In this document: in pieces, positions 17,237-25,262 of the stretch
Numbering within the stretch: the first letter of the stretch is position 1
Layout: every line of letters starts with the position of its first letter
From: Balneolaceae bacterium
GTDB lineage: Bacteria > Bacteroidota > Rhodothermia > Balneolales > Balneolaceae
Direction: 5' to 3'
Assembly (NCBI GenBank): GCA_007127745.1
Contig: SKYV01000062.1
Span: 1-49,154, forward strand
DNA length: 49,154 nt
Made by a program: the position numbers and the translations under genes
Notes under the pieces: generated by a model
Told to the model about the DNA's origin: nothing
The model's database searches: none
The model's input: the letters and a program-made list of their open reading frames with translations, nothing else

Positions 17237-18853
17237 TTAATCTTTTGTAACTACAAGTTTCTGTTCAGTTTGATGTTCCTTCAGATCATAAATTTTTGCT
17301 GTCCATTCGGGCAGTTCATCTGTATTGGTGTTTTGCAATACTGCTATACTCTTCTCTTCAGTTTGTGTGATGAATGTATCCACCCACTCTTCAGAATATT
17401 GAGTGAAATCAACTGGACGAATGCCAATCCAAACCATAAATATTACCAGTGGGATTAATAACCCAATTTCTCTGGCATTCAGGTCAACAAGTTTCTCATT
17501 TTCTTTAATTGTGATCGGGCCAAACATCACACGTTGATACATCCAGAGCATATAAACGGCAGCAAGAATCACACCAGTCGCACCCAGTATGGCGTACACC
17601 TTATGATCATATAAAACAGACATAAAGGTGCCGTTCAAAATCAAAAATTCGCCGACAAAACCATTCAACCCCGGCAACCCGATGGAAGCCAGTGTAGCAA
17701 TCATAAAAAGTGTGGCATAAACCGGCATCTTTTTGGCAATCCCTCCGAAATCTGAAATCATTCTTGTGTGCCGGCGGTCATAAATCATACCCACAACAAG
17801 GAAGAGCGCACCGGTGGAAAGCCCGTGGTTGATCATCTGAATAATGGCCCCCTGTACCGCAATTGTGTTAAAGGCAAAAATGCCGAGTACCACAAATCCG
17901 AGGTGGCTGACAGAAGAGTAGGCTACCAGCTTTTTCACATCTTTTTGAACCATAGCCACCAGTGCACCATAAATAATGCCAATGACGGCAAGAACAGCCA
18001 TCCACGGAGCAAATTCCATAAAAGCGTTCGGAAATACCGGCATGCAAACACGAACGAGGCCATAGGTTCCAAGTTTCAGCATAATTGCGGCAAGAACTAC
18101 CGAGCCGGCTGTAGGCGCTTCGGTGTGAGCGTAAGGGAGCCATGTATGAAACGGAAATAGTGGCACTTTGATACAAAATGCAAGAGCAAACGCCAGGAAA
18201 AGCCATGTTTGTTCAACCAGTCCGGGGGTGTATTCAGGACCTGATATAAATCTCCAATCAGCTGAAAACTCATAAATTCCGGTAGCAGCTCCGGCATTGT
18301 AGCCCAGATAAATTAATGCAACCAGCATGATGAGCGAACCTACCAGCGTATAAATAAAAAATTTGATGGTAGCCCGTATTTTATCGCTCCCGCCCCATAT
18401 TCCAATCAGGAAGTACATGGGAATCAAAGAGAGTTCAAAGAAAACGTAAAATACCACCAGATCGAGCGAGGCAAAAACACCCAGTGATGCGGTCTGTAAA
18501 ATCAGCAGCATCGAATAGTAGCCGATCAGGCTTTTTTTGACGGAACTCCATGATGCCAAAATTACAATGGGGCCAAACAGGGTTGTGAGCATAAACAGTA
18601 GCAAACTCAACCCGTCGAGACCCACCAGATATTTGATATCCATCCCAGAAAAAATCGGTGATCCTTCCGTCAGATATTGAGGTACAGCAGAATTCACCAC
18701 ATCAAAATTAAAAAGCAATGGAAGAGACAGAAAAAAGGTAGCCGTGGTTATAATCAGGCTGGTCCATTTTACAGCTTCATCTGTTTTGATGAACAAAAAT
18801 GCAGCAACACCAAGCAGCGGCAGATAAATTGTGATATTTAATAATAACTCCAT
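17237..18853 (-). CDS. nuoM: NADH-quinone oxidoreductase subunit M
   Basis: Antiporter-like subunit of complex I. The 538-residue sequence has Glu140 in VVFYVFFELSLIPMYFLIG, Lys229 in FCIKVPLFPFHTWLPYAHTEAP and Lys260 in AAIMLKLGTYGLVRV, all conserved proton-path residues. A soluble C-terminal extension (FITQTEEKSIAVLQNTNTDELPEW...) is longer than usual. It begins 18 bases after nuoL and is followed directly by pcd, so translation is likely coupled. Confidence 0.97.
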   Translation of the reverse strand: MELLLNITIYLPLLGVAAFLFIKTDEAVKWTSLIITTATFFLSLPLLFNFDVVNSAVPQYLTEGSPIFSGMDIKYLVGLDGLSLLLFMLTTLFGPIVILASWSSVKKSLIGYYSMLLILQTASLGVFASLDLVVFYVFFELSLIPMYFLIGIWGGSDKIRATIKFFIYTLVGSLIMLVALIYLGYNAGAATGIYEFSADWRFISGPEYTPGLVEQTWLFLAFALAFCIKVPLFPFHTWLPYAHTEAPTAGSVVLAAIMLKLGTYGLVRVCMPVFPNAFMEFAPWMAVLAVIGIIYGALVAMVQKDVKKLVAYSSVSHLGFVVLGIFAFNTIAVQGAIIQMINHGLSTGALFLVVGMIYDRRHTRMISDFGGIAKKMPVYATLFMIATLASIGLPGLNGFVGEFLILNGTFMSVLYDHKVYAILGATGVILAAVYMLWMYQRVMFGPITIKENEKLVDLNAREIGLLIPLVIFMVWIGIRPVDFTQYSEEWVDTFITQTEEKSIAVLQNTNTDELPEWTAKIYDLKEHQTEQKLVVTKD

Positions 18854-18871
18854 GCTGATCTTAAAAAATCT

Positions 18872-20890
18872 TTAAAAGAGTAATAATGTGAGTACCAGAA
18901 TGACACCGATGATCATAAACAGTGCATAATTACTGGTAATTCCGGTTTGAATGTATCTGAGTAAACTTCCGATCAGGCGAACTGTGCCGGCAACGGCATT
19001 TACAAATCCATCAATAAATTTCATATCAAACACAGCAAGAACCTTGTCGGAAAATTTCACTGTGGGTTGTACAATAAGGCCTTCGTAAACCTCATCAAAA
19101 CTGTATTTGTCTTTCCAAACCTGATAGAGTTCACCAAATGCAGAAGAGATTTTTTTATCTGATGCCTCCTGGCCATCATCGGAATACATTCTGAACGATA
19201 CATAAACCCCGGTTACAGCCACTGCAGTAGCAAAAATCATCAAGACCCACTCGGCGGGGATTGAAAGTGTGAGCGGAATATCGGCAGCAATTGGGCTCAT
19301 ATAACTTCCCAGCCAGTTGATCGCTCCCTCACCCCCAAAAGTTTTGGAAATAAAGTTTGGCACTCCTATAAATCCGCCAACCACAGAAAGGCCAGCCAAA
19401 GACCAAAGCGGAACAGTCATGCTCGACGGACTTTCGTGCAGAAATTCTTCTGCATTCTCGGCTCCCTTCACTCTTTTTGGAAGTTTAAAACTGCCGTGGA
19501 AGGTCGTTACCGTAAGGCGGAACATATAAAAAGCAGTAAGGAATGCGGTGATGGTTGCCACTCCCCACAACAGGAAATACATGGCTCCGGCAAACTCACC
19601 AAAGCCCATATTAAAGGTATGCATTAAAATTTCATCTTTCGAAAAGAAACCTGCCAACGGTGGAATACCTGCAATGGCAACCGTTGCAATCAAAAATGTT
19701 TTATAGGTAGAGGGCATATATTTCCGCAGGCCTCCCATATTGCGAATATCCTGCGGATCGAAATGTACATCTTTTCCTTTGTCATGCAATTTATGTTCAA
19801 CATGGTGCATAGTGTGGATAACAGAGCCCGAGCCGAGGAAGAGGCAGGCTTTGAAAAATGCATGAGTTACCACATGAAACAGTGCAGCCGTGTAGGCGCC
19901 AGCACCCAGTGCAAGAAACATAAATCCAAGCTGGGACACAGTTGAATAGGCAAGAACACCTTTTATATCGTATTGCGTGATGGCAATAGTTGCTGCCACT
20001 ATGGCCGTCAGTGCACCAATTACCGCGATAATCATCATCACTTCCGGGCTCATTACATACATCGAAGACATTCGGGTAATCAGATAAATACCGGATGTAA
20101 CCATGGTTGCCGCGTGGATTAGTGCAGACACCGGAGTGGGGCCGGCCATCGCATCGGGCAGCCAAACAAACAATGGAATCTGGGCACTTTTACCGGTTGC
20201 CCCGATAAACATCAGAAAAGCTATCCAGAATACAGCATCGCCGGTAAATGCATCCAGATTATTCAGAATCACATCAAAATTCAGGCTGCCAACGGTCTGG
20301 AAAATCCAGAAAATTGCGATCAGAAAAGCAAAATCACCCACCCTGTTATATAAAAATGCTTTTTTTGCAGCATCCGATTTTATCATATCGGTGTACCAAA
20401 AGCCAATCAGCAGATAGGAACAGAGCCCCACGCCTTCCCAGCCAAGAAACAGAAGCAGCAGGTTATCTGCCAGCACAAGGTTCAGCATGGCGAAGATAAA
20501 CAGGTTCAGAAAGGCAAAATATTTCCAGTAACCGGGATCGTCTGCCATATAACCAATCGAGTACAGATGAATTAACGCACCCACACCGGTAACCACCAGT
20601 GCCATACTTAAGGAAAGCTGATCCAGTTGGTAGGCAAAATCAACACTTAGATTTCCGACATCAAACCATGTGAACAATTTGGCATGAATAGCACCGCCAT
20701 CGCCGGAAAAATTCAGAAAAATATAGGCTATAATGAGAAAAGGAATAAATACTGCTGCGTTGGCAAGGGCCCCGATAATGTTTTTCTTCTTTCGATACCC
20801 ATCAAACAACAGCCCCAAAATACCGTTGAGCAAAAATCCAAGAAGCGGTAAACCAATAATCAGACTTACGAGCGCTGTAGGTGATTCCAT
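18872..20890 (-). CDS. nuoL: NADH-quinone oxidoreductase subunit L
   Basis: The distal antiporter-like subunit of complex I, with the long lateral helix at its C-terminus. The 672-residue protein contains the Proton_antipo_N segment (YQLDQLSLSMALVVTGVGALIHLYSIGYM), Glu152 in FLGWEGVGLCSYLLIGFW and Lys234 in ATGKSAQIPLFVWLPDAMAGPTPVSALIHAATMV. The C-terminal membrane helix (ALFMIIGVILVLTLLLF) is present. It is the first gene of the nuoLM-pcd-nuoN transcript and is divergent from the Mrp operon across a 323-base region. Confidence 0.97.
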   Translation of the reverse strand: MESPTALVSLIIGLPLLGFLLNGILGLLFDGYRKKKNIIGALANAAVFIPFLIIAYIFLNFSGDGGAIHAKLFTWFDVGNLSVDFAYQLDQLSLSMALVVTGVGALIHLYSIGYMADDPGYWKYFAFLNLFIFAMLNLVLADNLLLLFLGWEGVGLCSYLLIGFWYTDMIKSDAAKKAFLYNRVGDFAFLIAIFWIFQTVGSLNFDVILNNLDAFTGDAVFWIAFLMFIGATGKSAQIPLFVWLPDAMAGPTPVSALIHAATMVTSGIYLITRMSSMYVMSPEVMMIIAVIGALTAIVAATIAITQYDIKGVLAYSTVSQLGFMFLALGAGAYTAALFHVVTHAFFKACLFLGSGSVIHTMHHVEHKLHDKGKDVHFDPQDIRNMGGLRKYMPSTYKTFLIATVAIAGIPPLAGFFSKDEILMHTFNMGFGEFAGAMYFLLWGVATITAFLTAFYMFRLTVTTFHGSFKLPKRVKGAENAEEFLHESPSSMTVPLWSLAGLSVVGGFIGVPNFISKTFGGEGAINWLGSYMSPIAADIPLTLSIPAEWVLMIFATAVAVTGVYVSFRMYSDDGQEASDKKISSAFGELYQVWKDKYSFDEVYEGLIVQPTVKFSDKVLAVFDMKFIDGFVNAVAGTVRLIGSLLRYIQTGITSNYALFMIIGVILVLTLLLF

Positions 20891-21213
20891 TAAACAGGTT
20901 AATTAGTTGGCGCTAAGATTTCACGTGCTGAATGAACAGCCACAATTTCAGGTTGCAAAGATACAAAAATCTTCTCCAAGTTAAACTCAAAAGAACAGAA
21001 ATCTCCTTCCATTAGAATTTTTTTTATGAAAAATTTCATAAGCCAATAGAAAGCAAACTTTTTTAAATTCCTACCCCGCAAAGTTGTCATTCAATTTGTG
21101 TAAAAGCTTTAAAATCGGTGAAGTTTTATTGCAGGGAATAGCTCTTTTTTGATAAGTTTGGGCTTGAAATAAAAAATGTGGGCATTCACGCCATATCTGC
21201 TAACTGAAAAATT
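20891..21213. other. divergent promoter region between nuoL and mrpE
   Basis: 323 bases separate the oppositely oriented nuoL and mrpE start codons, so promoters for both operons should be here. The sequence is AT-rich and holds a perfect 18-bp palindrome (listed separately). The 63-codon ORF of the track (20899-21090) ends just before nuoL and has no recognisable product; I do not regard it as a gene. Confidence 0.6.
21024..21041. promoter_or_regulatory. 18-bp perfect palindrome, candidate operator
   Basis: TTATGAAA-AA-TTTCATAA is an exact inverted repeat with 8-base arms and a 2-base centre. It lies in the divergent spacer about 135 bases from the nuoL ATG and 170 bases from the mrpE ATG. 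Such symmetry fits a dimeric regulator site. No regulator gene is adjacent, so the role is inferred. Confidence 0.4.
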
Positions 21214-21777
21214 TTGATGAACAAGCTCTCAACGTACAGCCTTGGCCTCTCTTTCATCTCGCTGATGATCTTCTGGATTGTGATGAGCGGTTTCCTGGAT
21301 TTTATCCATTTAGGCATGGGTGTAATTACGGTTGCCGGGGTTATGTATGTCAACTATCAGCTTAAAACACACCGGTTTTTCCATGATGACATGGACGATT
21401 TAAGCGAATTGCGCGTAGGCAGAGCGTTCTATTATGTACTCTGGATGATCGGGCAAATTGTTACCGCCGGATTTCATGTTGCAGGCATTATTATCAAACC
21501 GTCCATGCCAATTCACACAACCATTGTAAAGTTCAAAACCGACCTTCCGAGTGCTCACGCCCGCATGATTCTCGGAAACTCTATAACGCTCACTCCCGGC
21601 ACACTTACTGTAGATATTGACGGTGAATACTTTACCGTCCACTCGCTTGACGATAAATCTTACAAAGGAATTGTGAGCGATAAAATGCCCCGTGAAGTTC
21701 TCAAGCTGTTTCAAAAAGATGAACGGCAGGTAATTCACGAACTGGAAATTATTAAAATAGCCGGGAAGGAGAACTGA
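21214..21777 (+). CDS. mrpE: Na+/H+ antiporter subunit E (MrpE/MnhE; MbhA-like)
   Basis: MrpE is a small membrane subunit of the multi-subunit cation/proton antiporter. The 187-residue protein has N-terminal helices (LGLSFISLMIFWIVMSGFLDFIHLGMGVITVAGVMYV) and the family motif ARMILGNSITLTPGTLTVDIDGEYFTVHSLD. It opens the operon. Its stop overlaps the mrpF start by one base (TGATG), with AGGAG placed just upstream. The ATG at 21214 is the first in the frame. Confidence 0.92.
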   Translation: MMNKLSTYSLGLSFISLMIFWIVMSGFLDFIHLGMGVITVAGVMYVNYQLKTHRFFHDDMDDLSELRVGRAFYYVLWMIGQIVTAGFHVAGIIIKPSMPIHTTIVKFKTDLPSAHARMILGNSITLTPGTLTVDIDGEYFTVHSLDDKSYKGIVSDKMPREVLKLFQKDERQVIHELEIIKIAGKEN

Positions 21778-22049
21778 TGGATCACTTTTTTCTTTACAGT
21801 GCGGTTATACTGACCATTATTATTGCAGTACCACTGTACAGGGTTTTGTACGGGCCCACCCTTTTTGACAGGCTTCTGGCAACCAATGCCATTGCCACAA
21901 AAACCATCGTACTGATTTGTCTGATTGGTTTTCTGTTCGGGCGCATCGATATGTTTATTGACATCACCCTTGCCTATGCTGTGCTTGGATTTATCGGATC
22001 GCTGATTATCGCCAAATTTGTATCAATCAAAAATGTGGAACGCGAATGA
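21777..22049 (+). CDS. mrpF: Na+/H+ antiporter subunit F (MrpF; MbhB-like)
   Basis: A 90-residue, three-helix subunit with PLYRVLYGPTLFDRLLATNAIATKTIVLICLIGFLFGR and YAVLGFIGSLIIAKFV, the MrpF_PhaF signature. It overlaps mrpE by one base and mrpG by four (ATGA), indicating translational coupling within the complex. Confidence 0.93.
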   Translation: MDHFFLYSAVILTIIIAVPLYRVLYGPTLFDRLLATNAIATKTIVLICLIGFLFGRIDMFIDITLAYAVLGFIGSLIIAKFVSIKNVERE

Positions 22050-22378
22050 CAGAAATCCAACACATAATTAGTATACTTTTTGTTGTCATCGGCATATTCT
22101 TTATGTTCGTTGGCAGTGTGGGAATTATCCGCCTGCCCGATTTTTATTCCCGAACACACGGCATAAGTAAAAGTGACACGCTCGGAATTATTTTTGTCAT
22201 TGTAGGCCTGGTCATCTACGAAGGTTTTACCCAAAGCAGTCTCAAATTGCTGCTAATTGTTCTGTTCATTGCACTCTCTAATCCTGTGGGTACCCATGCA
22301 CTGGCCAGGGCAGCACTGAAAAGCGGGCTCAACCCATTTTTTAGTGATGATGAAATAAAAGAGGAGGCCAAAAAATGA
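22046..22378 (+). CDS. mrpG: Na+/H+ antiporter subunit G (MrpG; MbhC-like)
   Basis: A 110-residue subunit with three helices and the PhaG/MnhG motif GSVGIIRLPDFYSRTHGISKSDTLGIIFVIVGLVIYEG, then LSNPVGTHALARAALKSGL. Its ATG overlaps the mrpF stop and its stop overlaps the next start by four bases. A GAGGAGG run lies seven bases before the next ATG. Confidence 0.93.
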   Translation: MTEIQHIISILFVVIGIFFMFVGSVGIIRLPDFYSRTHGISKSDTLGIIFVIVGLVIYEGFTQSSLKLLLIVLFIALSNPVGTHALARAALKSGLNPFFSDDEIKEEAKK

Positions 22379-22620
22379 TTTGGGAACTGGAACTCATAAT
22401 TTATGTTTTTCTGGCACTCTCGGCCGTGGTAGCACTCGAAGTGACGGATATGCTGGTAGCAGTAGTTATGATGACTATTTTCAGCTTTTTAATGGCACTT
22501 CTGTTTATTGCAATGGGCGCTATTGATGTTGGATTTACCGAAGCCGTAATCGGTGCCGGTGTTACCGGTATTTTGTTTGTAGTTGTTGTATTTCGAACCT
22601 CAAGAAAATCAAACGATTGA
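22375..22620 (+). CDS. MbhD-like subunit of Mrp-type antiporter (DUF4040; MrpA C-terminal fragment equivalent)
   Basis: The 81-residue, three-helix protein (LIIYVFLALSAVVALEVTDMLVAVVMMTIFSFLMALLFIAMGAIDVGFTEAVIGAGVTGILFVVVV) matches the small domain found at the C-terminus of MrpA. In archaeal membrane-bound hydrogenase it is the separate subunit MbhD. The FTEA motif with its Glu is conserved in that domain and is thought to lie on the ion path. The gene is separate here, as in MBH, and overlaps both neighbours by four bases. Confidence 0.82.
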   Translation: MIWELELIIYVFLALSAVVALEVTDMLVAVVMMTIFSFLMALLFIAMGAIDVGFTEAVIGAGVTGILFVVVVFRTSRKSND

Positions 22621-22925
22621 AGATACTTAAAGTACTCATACTGGTTCTTTTCGCTGCCGTACTGATCTATGCAGCATCTGATTTACCCTACCGGGGTGAA
22701 CCCGACAACCTTATGCATGCTGAACAGAGCATCACCAACACAAGAGTAATGGGCAGCTACTTTATCCAAAATGCATACAGAGATGCCAGAACCCCCAATA
22801 TGGTTACGGTTGTACTCGGCGATTACAGAAGTATTGATACTTTTGGTGAGCAGGTTGTAATCTATACGGCAGGCCTTATTGCCCTCCTGGTTCTACGAAA
22901 ATCGAAACGGAGGAGGAAGAAATGA
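22617..22925 (+). CDS. MbhE-like subunit of Mrp-type antiporter (MrpA C-terminal domain equivalent)
   Basis: The 102-residue protein has an N-terminal helix (LKVLILVLFAAVLIYAASDLPYRG), an extramembrane middle containing TRVMGSYFIQNAYRDARTPNMVTVVLGDYRSIDTFGEQVVIYTAGLIALLVLRK, and a second helix. The RSIDTFGE motif is typical of the MbhE/MrpA C-terminal domain. The start is TTG at 22617, overlapping the preceding TGA stop; no ATG is available nearby. The stop overlaps the mrpB ATG, which has a GGAGGAGG run upstream. Confidence 0.82.
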   Translation: MKILKVLILVLFAAVLIYAASDLPYRGEPDNLMHAEQSITNTRVMGSYFIQNAYRDARTPNMVTVVLGDYRSIDTFGEQVVIYTAGLIALLVLRKSKRRRKK

Positions 22926-23362
22926 ACAAACCCTTTCAAACTCCGATTGTACTGCTCGGCGCCCGATTGCTCAGCCCCTATATTATGGTATTTGGCTGGT
23001 ATGTGATATTCCACGGCCATTATAGTCCCGGCGGCGGATTTCAGGGAGGTGCCCTGCTGGCTGCTTCCATTCTGTTGATGCGTGTTGCTGGCGGCCGAAC
23101 GGTTGCCGAACTACAGATCAAAGAATTTGCCACCACACCACTGGCTGTAATCGGTGTTATGATTTACTTTGCCACGGGTTTGGTGGCCGTTGCAATGGGT
23201 GGATATTTCCTCGATTACGGCATGCTGCCAATTCCCGGCATGGAGCCGGATTGGCTCAGATACACCGGAATTCTGATCATTGAAGTGGGAATCGGCCTTG
23301 CCGTAATGGCCATCCTGGTAATGATTTATGACAACATGGTAAGAGGAGAAGATTATGGCTGA
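22922..23362 (+). CDS. mrpB: Na+/H+ antiporter subunit B (MrpB/MnhB; MbhF-like)
   Basis: The 146-residue protein is a four-helix MnhB domain with ARLLSPYIMVFGWYVIFHGHYSPGGGFQGGALLAASILL, the diagnostic PGGGFQGG loop, and GMLPIPGMEP before the last helix. It overlaps the previous gene by four bases and mrpC by eight. It is a membrane subunit of the antiporter. Confidence 0.94.
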   Translation: MNKPFQTPIVLLGARLLSPYIMVFGWYVIFHGHYSPGGGFQGGALLAASILLMRVAGGRTVAELQIKEFATTPLAVIGVMIYFATGLVAVAMGGYFLDYGMLPIPGMEPDWLRYTGILIIEVGIGLAVMAILVMIYDNMVRGEDYG

Positions 23363-23723
23363 CTTTTTTCTTGGGCATTACGCATACTGGTTCACAATCA
23401 TCCTGCTCTGTATTGGCCTTTATGGTATACTATTCAAAAAAAATCTGATTAAGAAAACCATTGGTCTGGCCATCCTTCAGATTTCTGTGGTGCTCTATTT
23501 TGTTTCTGTAGCCTCAAAGTGGGATGCAACCGTACCGGTTCTCGATCCCAATATTCCTGTTGACCAGGTTGCCAACTATTTGAATCCGCTGCCACACACC
23601 TTAATGCTCACCGCTATTGTTGTGGGTGTTGCCACACTTGGAGTAGCATTTACACTTTTGATTGCTGTTTACAACCGCTACGAAACGCTCGACGAAGAAG
23701 AACTGATAGATAAAATTCAATGA
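23355..23723 (+). CDS. mrpC: Na+/H+ antiporter subunit C (MrpC; NuoK-like, MbhG-like)
   Basis: The 122-residue NuoK-homologous subunit has three helices: YWFTIILLCIGLYGILFKKNLIKKTIGLAILQISVVLYFVSV and PHTLMLTAIVVGVATLGVAFTLLIAVYNRYETLDEEEL. The TAIVVGVAT...A motif before the last helix matches MrpC. An AGAGGAG run lies before its ATG inside mrpB, and its stop overlaps the mrpD start. Confidence 0.94.
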   Translation: MADFFLGHYAYWFTIILLCIGLYGILFKKNLIKKTIGLAILQISVVLYFVSVASKWDATVPVLDPNIPVDQVANYLNPLPHTLMLTAIVVGVATLGVAFTLLIAVYNRYETLDEEELIDKIQ

Positions 23724-25201
23724 TAGAGTCGCACCTTCCAGCATATATCGCCTTAACTTTTTTGCTGTTTTCGGTACTGATTCCGGCATTCGGGCTCTGG
23801 AGAAATGAGCTTTCCCAGCCACTTGCTGTGATCGGGTCCGGACTGGCTGCGGGCTTCTCCATCTACGGATTTTTCACCTATCTGCAGCTTGGCAGTATCC
23901 GTTATTTCTTCGGCGGCTGGGAACCGCCTATTGGCATCGAGTTTGTTTACGACGGTCTTTCGGGATTTTTTGTACTCGTTATTAATACCGTAGCATTTTT
24001 TGTGATTCTCCATTCACACCACATCGCAAAAAAAGAATTTCCCGGTAAAGAGATGCCTTACTACGCCTTGGCCATGCTGATGATGCTTGGTTTCAACGGC
24101 ATGATTCTTACAGGCGACCTTTTTAATCTCTATGTATTTCTTGAAATTGCCTCACTGGCAGGTTACGCCATTATCGCCATCGGTGACAAACAGGCCCCTT
24201 ACGCTGCGTTCAGATACCTGATTATCGGAACGGCCGGAGGTACCCTCTATCTGCTCGGTGTCGGTTTTCTGTACACCATAACCGGTACGCTCAACATCAT
24301 CGATATGACCGCGATGCTGCCTCAATTTGCAGGCAGCACAGCCGTGGTAGCCGCTCTCATCCTGATGATTGTCGGCATCGGTGTGAAAGCCGCCCTGTTT
24401 CCAATGCATGGCTGGCTGCCCGACTCATATACTTACGCATCATCCAGCTCAACTGCACTAATTGCCCCCATTGGCACAAAAGTAGCAGCCTACATCCTAT
24501 TCAGAATTATTCTGTGGTTATTTGGAGTTGAACTGACCGATGCCGTGGTTCCGTTCACATACATTATCGGGGTGCTGGCATGTATCGGAATTTTGTACGG
24601 TTCAATTATGGCCATCGCCCAGACTGAAATGAAACGCATGCTGGCTTACAGCTCTGTTTCCCAGATCGGGTATATTATAATGGGCTTGAGTCTGGCCAAT
24701 CCCTGGGGTTTTGCCGGTGCATTGCTGCATGTTTTGAACCATGCCGTCATGAAAGCCGCACTATTTATGATAAGCGGTCAATTGAGACTAAAAGAAGGCC
24801 ATTCAAACATTAGCCTGTTTGATGACACCTATCGAAAAAAATATCCCTGGACTATGGCCGCATTTACCGTGGCTGCTATTTCGATGGTGGGGCTTCCTCC
24901 GCTTGCCGGATTTTTCAGCAAGTGGTATCTCGCCCTGGGGACAATCGACAACAGCAACTGGCTGTTTCTTGCAGTGATTTTAATAAGCTCGCTGCTCAAT
25001 GCGGTTTACTTTTTCCGCATACTTGAAAATGTATATATGATGAAACCCGACAAGGGACAAAAAGAAGCGTCCGATGCCAAACGAAATGAAGTGAGCGGCA
25101 GCATGCTCTGGCCAACCAGCATATTGGCAGTCAGTCTGATCGTCATTGGTTTTGCCAACGCAGTAATTGTTGGAGTTTTGCTTAATATTTTCCCGATGTA
25201 A
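23720..25201 (+). CDS. mrpD: Na+/H+ antiporter subunit D (MrpD; MbhH-like)
   Basis: Main 14-helix antiporter subunit of the Proton_antipo_M family, 493 residues. Conserved ion-path residues are Glu142 in LYVFLEIASLAGYAI, Lys223 in GVKAALFPMHGWLPDSYTYASSSSTALIAP and the TM8 Lys in GTKVAAYIL. It closes the first, fully overlapping block of eight genes; 61 bases follow before the next antiporter-like gene. By analogy with Bacillus MrpD these residues are needed for antiport. Confidence 0.95.
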   Translation: MIESHLPAYIALTFLLFSVLIPAFGLWRNELSQPLAVIGSGLAAGFSIYGFFTYLQLGSIRYFFGGWEPPIGIEFVYDGLSGFFVLVINTVAFFVILHSHHIAKKEFPGKEMPYYALAMLMMLGFNGMILTGDLFNLYVFLEIASLAGYAIIAIGDKQAPYAAFRYLIIGTAGGTLYLLGVGFLYTITGTLNIIDMTAMLPQFAGSTAVVAALILMIVGIGVKAALFPMHGWLPDSYTYASSSSTALIAPIGTKVAAYILFRIILWLFGVELTDAVVPFTYIIGVLACIGILYGSIMAIAQTEMKRMLAYSSVSQIGYIIMGLSLANPWGFAGALLHVLNHAVMKAALFMISGQLRLKEGHSNISLFDDTYRKKYPWTMAAFTVAAISMVGLPPLAGFFSKWYLALGTIDNSNWLFLAVILISSLLNAVYFFRILENVYMMKPDKGQKEASDAKRNEVSGSMLWPTSILAVSLIVIGFANAVIVGVLLNIFPM

Positions 25202-25204
25202 CAC

Positions 25205-25225
25205 TACCCCGCTGGCGGGTTATTT
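25205..25225 (+). promoter_or_regulatory. short GC-rich hairpin between two Mrp gene blocks
   Basis: CCCGC-TG-GCGGG followed by TTATTTG lies a few bases after the mrpD stop, in the only sizeable gap (61 bases) of the operon. The stem is short and the T tract poor, so it may attenuate transcription or affect mRNA processing. A full terminator is less likely. Confidence 0.35.
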
Positions 25226-25262
25226 GATATGAAATTGTTTTTTTAAAATTTAAACTAAACCG

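Noticed and set aside
20899-21090. 63-codon minus-strand ORF directly before nuoL
   Set aside because: Basic, low-complexity translation without recognisable domain, and it occupies the region where the nuo promoter and the palindrome should be.
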